This document shows, piece after piece, positions 5,096-6,864 of a DNA stretch of 6,864 nt. The DNA is from Actinomycetes bacterium (lineage in GTDB: Bacteria > Actinomycetota > Actinomycetes > Mycobacteriales > Micromonosporaceae). Within the stretch, counting starts at the first letter, position 1. Each line of letters starts with the position of its first letter. Location of the stretch: positions 1 to 6,864 of the forward strand of contig JAEZGP010000130.1 of the NCBI GenBank assembly GCA_023437285.1. The letters run 5' to 3'. Both the position numbers and the translations under genes were made by a program. The notes below the pieces were generated by a model. The model saw only the letters and a program-made list of their open reading frames with translations, was not told the DNA's origin and made no database searches.

Positions 5096-6864
5096 GTGCC
5101 CGCGTCGCCGGAGGAACTCGCCCGCGAACAGGAGTATTTCGACCGGGCTGCCGCCGTGCGCGACAAGCGGCTCGACGACCTGCGCCACCTTGTCGAGGCG
5201 GCGGCGGACAAGTCAGCCGCCACCGCGCTGCGCAAGGCCGCCGACGCGGCCCGCGAACGCAGCCGGGCCGGCCGGCAGGTCGCGGTGGGCCGCATCGATT
5301 CCACCGACGGCAAGACGCTGTACGTCGGCCACGAGTTCATCAGCGGTCCAGACGGCCCACTCGTGATCAACTGGCAGGCCCCCGCCGCGACGCCGTTCCA
5401 CAAGGCCAGCCACGCCGACCCGCTCGGCCTGGCCGGCAAGCGCACGTACACCTGCCAGGGCAACGCGATCACCGACTTCACCGAGGTCTTCTTCGGCGAA
5501 CTGGCCGAACTGATCGACCGGGACCTGCTGGCCGAGCTGCTCCGGGCCCGCTCGGGCGAGCTGCGCGACATTGTCGCCACCATTCAGGCGGCCCAACATG
5601 ACCTGATCAGCGCCCCGCTTGATCAGGTGCTGGTCATGGCCGGCGGCCCCGGCACCGGCAAGACGGTGATCGCCCTGCACCGGGTGTCGTGGCTGCTGTT
5701 CAACGAGTCCGACCGGCTGCGCGCCGACCAGGTCCTCATCGTCGGCCCGCACCCGACGTTCACCCGGTACATCGCGAACGTCCTGCCCTCCCTCGGCGAC
5801 GACGGGGTACGGCTGGCCCACCTCGGCCAACTGGTACCCGACGAGGTCCGCCGCGGTCCGGCGGAGGCGGCCGACGTAACGCGGCTCAAGGGCGACGCGC
5901 GCATGGCCGACCTGCTCCTGCGCGCGCTGGCCGACCGGGTCGGCGCCCCCGAGCCCGCCGAGCGGCTGCTTGTGGACGGCCGGTTCGTCACGCTGCCCGG
6001 GGCCGACATCCACACCGACCTCGCCTTGGCGCGGCAGGCACCCACCTACGCCGAGGGCCGGGCCATCCTGCGGGCCCGGCTCGCGCAGCGGGTCGCCGAG
6101 CGTACGGGCGCCGAGCCCACCAACCGGACCGCCATCGACAACCTCACCGAGCGGCTGTGGCCCCAACTGACCGCCCCCGCGTTCCTGCGCGACCTGCTCG
6201 GTTCCCGGCCGAGGCTGCTCGCCGCAGCTGAGGCCGCCGGCCTGACCCCGGAGGAGGCGTCGCTGCTGCACCGGCGGGGCGCCGAACGGATCAGCCAGCA
6301 GGAGTGGTCGCCCGCCGACATCGCGCTCCTCGACGAGTGCGCGGCGCTGATCAACGGCGTGGACCGCACGTACGCGCACATCGTCGTCGATGAGGCCCAG
6401 GACCTGTCGCCCATGCAGTTGCGCAGCGTCGCCCGGCGCAGCGCCACCGGCTCGCTGACCCTGGTCGGCGACCTCGCGCAGTCCACCGGGCCGTGGGCCA
6501 AGGACTCGTGGGACGAGGTGACCAGACACCTGCCCACGACCCACCCGACGACGGTCGCCCACCTCCGGTACGGCTACCGCGTCCCGCGTCAGGTGTACGA
6601 GTACGCCGCCCAGCTGTTGCCCGTCGCGGCACCCACGGTCACCCCGCCGGAGGTCGTCCGCGACGGCCCCGCCGACCCGGGCGTACACGTCGTCGACCTG
6701 TCCCAACGGGCAGGCCGCGCGGTCACGATCGCGATGAATCACGCGGCGGCGGGCCGGTTCGTCGGCATAGTGTGCCCGCTGCGGTGCCGGCGCGAGGTCG
6801 AGGCCGCGCTCAGGACCAACAACGTCGAGTGGAGCAGCGCCGCCCAGGGCGAACTGGGCCGGGC
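5096..6864 (+). CDS. helD: HelD-like superfamily-1 helicase / RNA polymerase recycling ATPase (3' end outside window)
   Basis: 589 codons are visible with no stop; the family is usually about 700-770 residues, so roughly the last 100-150, including motifs V and VI, are missing. Residues 1 to about 60 form a charged helix starting with ELAREQEYFD, as in the HelD N-terminal coiled coil that enters the polymerase secondary channel. Then come NWQAPAATPFHKASHADP (family WRAP...FY region), IQAAQ (Q-motif region, Q167), Walker A GGPGTGKT 183-190 (K189), motif Ia VLIVGPHPTF 213-222, a long insertion, motif II VVDEAQD 430-436, motif III LVGDLAQS 456-463 and motif IV region LRYGYRVP 490-497. Family knowledge: HelD uses ATP to dislodge stalled RNA polymerase from DNA, and some actinomycete members protect against rifamycins. 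A UvrD/Rep-type DNA helicase is less likely because of the N-terminal arm and the PxPTFxRYI-like region. The gene has its own promoter and is not in an operon with the alpha-galactosidase. Confidence 0.88.
   Translation, partial: MPASPEELAREQEYFDRAAAVRDKRLDDLRHLVEAAADKSAATALRKAADAARERSRAGRQVAVGRIDSTDGKTLYVGHEFISGPDGPLVINWQAPAATPFHKASHADPLGLAGKRTYTCQGNAITDFTEVFFGELAELIDRDLLAELLRARSGELRDIVATIQAAQHDLISAPLDQVLVMAGGPGTGKTVIALHRVSWLLFNESDRLRADQVLIVGPHPTFTRYIANVLPSLGDDGVRLAHLGQLVPDEVRRGPAEAADVTRLKGDARMADLLLRALADRVGAPEPAERLLVDGRFVTLPGADIHTDLALARQAPTYAEGRAILRARLAQRVAERTGAEPTNRTAIDNLTERLWPQLTAPAFLRDLLGSRPRLLAAAEAAGLTPEEASLLHRRGAERISQQEWSPADIALLDECAALINGVDRTYAHIVVDEAQDLSPMQLRSVARRSATGSLTLVGDLAQSTGPWAKDSWDEVTRHLPTTHPTTVAHLRYGYRVPRQVYEYAAQLLPVAAPTVTPPEVVRDGPADPGVHVVDLSQRAGRAVTIAMNHAAAGRFVGIVCPLRCRREVEAALRTNNVEWSSAAQGELGR

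Overview
The window is very GC-rich DNA with strong G/C bias at third codon positions, ATG and GTG starts and actinobacterial-type promoter elements. It looks like the chromosome of a filamentous actinomycete. Frequent GTAC/CGTACG words hint at Micromonosporaceae, but that is an inference from style and not a marker-gene identification.

Three genes account for most of the window. (1) Positions 2411 down to 1, minus strand, and running off the left edge: a large multidomain protein with a caspase-like CHAT domain, then a STAND/NB-ARC-type NTPase with Walker A and B, then a winged-helix-like region and the start of a probably helical repeat tail. (2) Positions 2478-4589, plus strand: a complete, cytoplasmic GH36 alpha-galactosidase with both catalytic aspartates. 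(3) Positions 5096 to the right edge, plus strand: most of a HelD-like superfamily-1 helicase/RNA polymerase-recycling ATPase, with its C-terminal end outside the window.

Genes 1 and 2 are divergent across a 66-bp gap. Each start codon has a TANNNT -10-like hexamer exactly 7 nt upstream, which suggests that both mRNAs are leaderless. Gene 3 instead has a recognisable -35/-10 promoter, a short leader and a strong Shine-Dalgarno sequence.

The 506-bp gap between genes 2 and 3 (4590-5095) is not empty. It holds two different short tandem-repeat families: about six to seven imperfect 30-34-bp units (about 4611-4815), then three 19-bp motifs on an exact 41-bp period with a fourth copy inverted (4847-4989). 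Neither array is explained by coding.

The three genes do not form an obvious pathway. The alpha-galactosidase releases galactose from alpha-galactosides, HelD acts on stalled RNA polymerase, and the CHAT-NTPase protein is probably a sensor/signalling protein, possibly in defence. The most unusual points are the altered CHAT active site (second His missing, Cys displaced), the divergent leaderless arrangement and the double repeat array.
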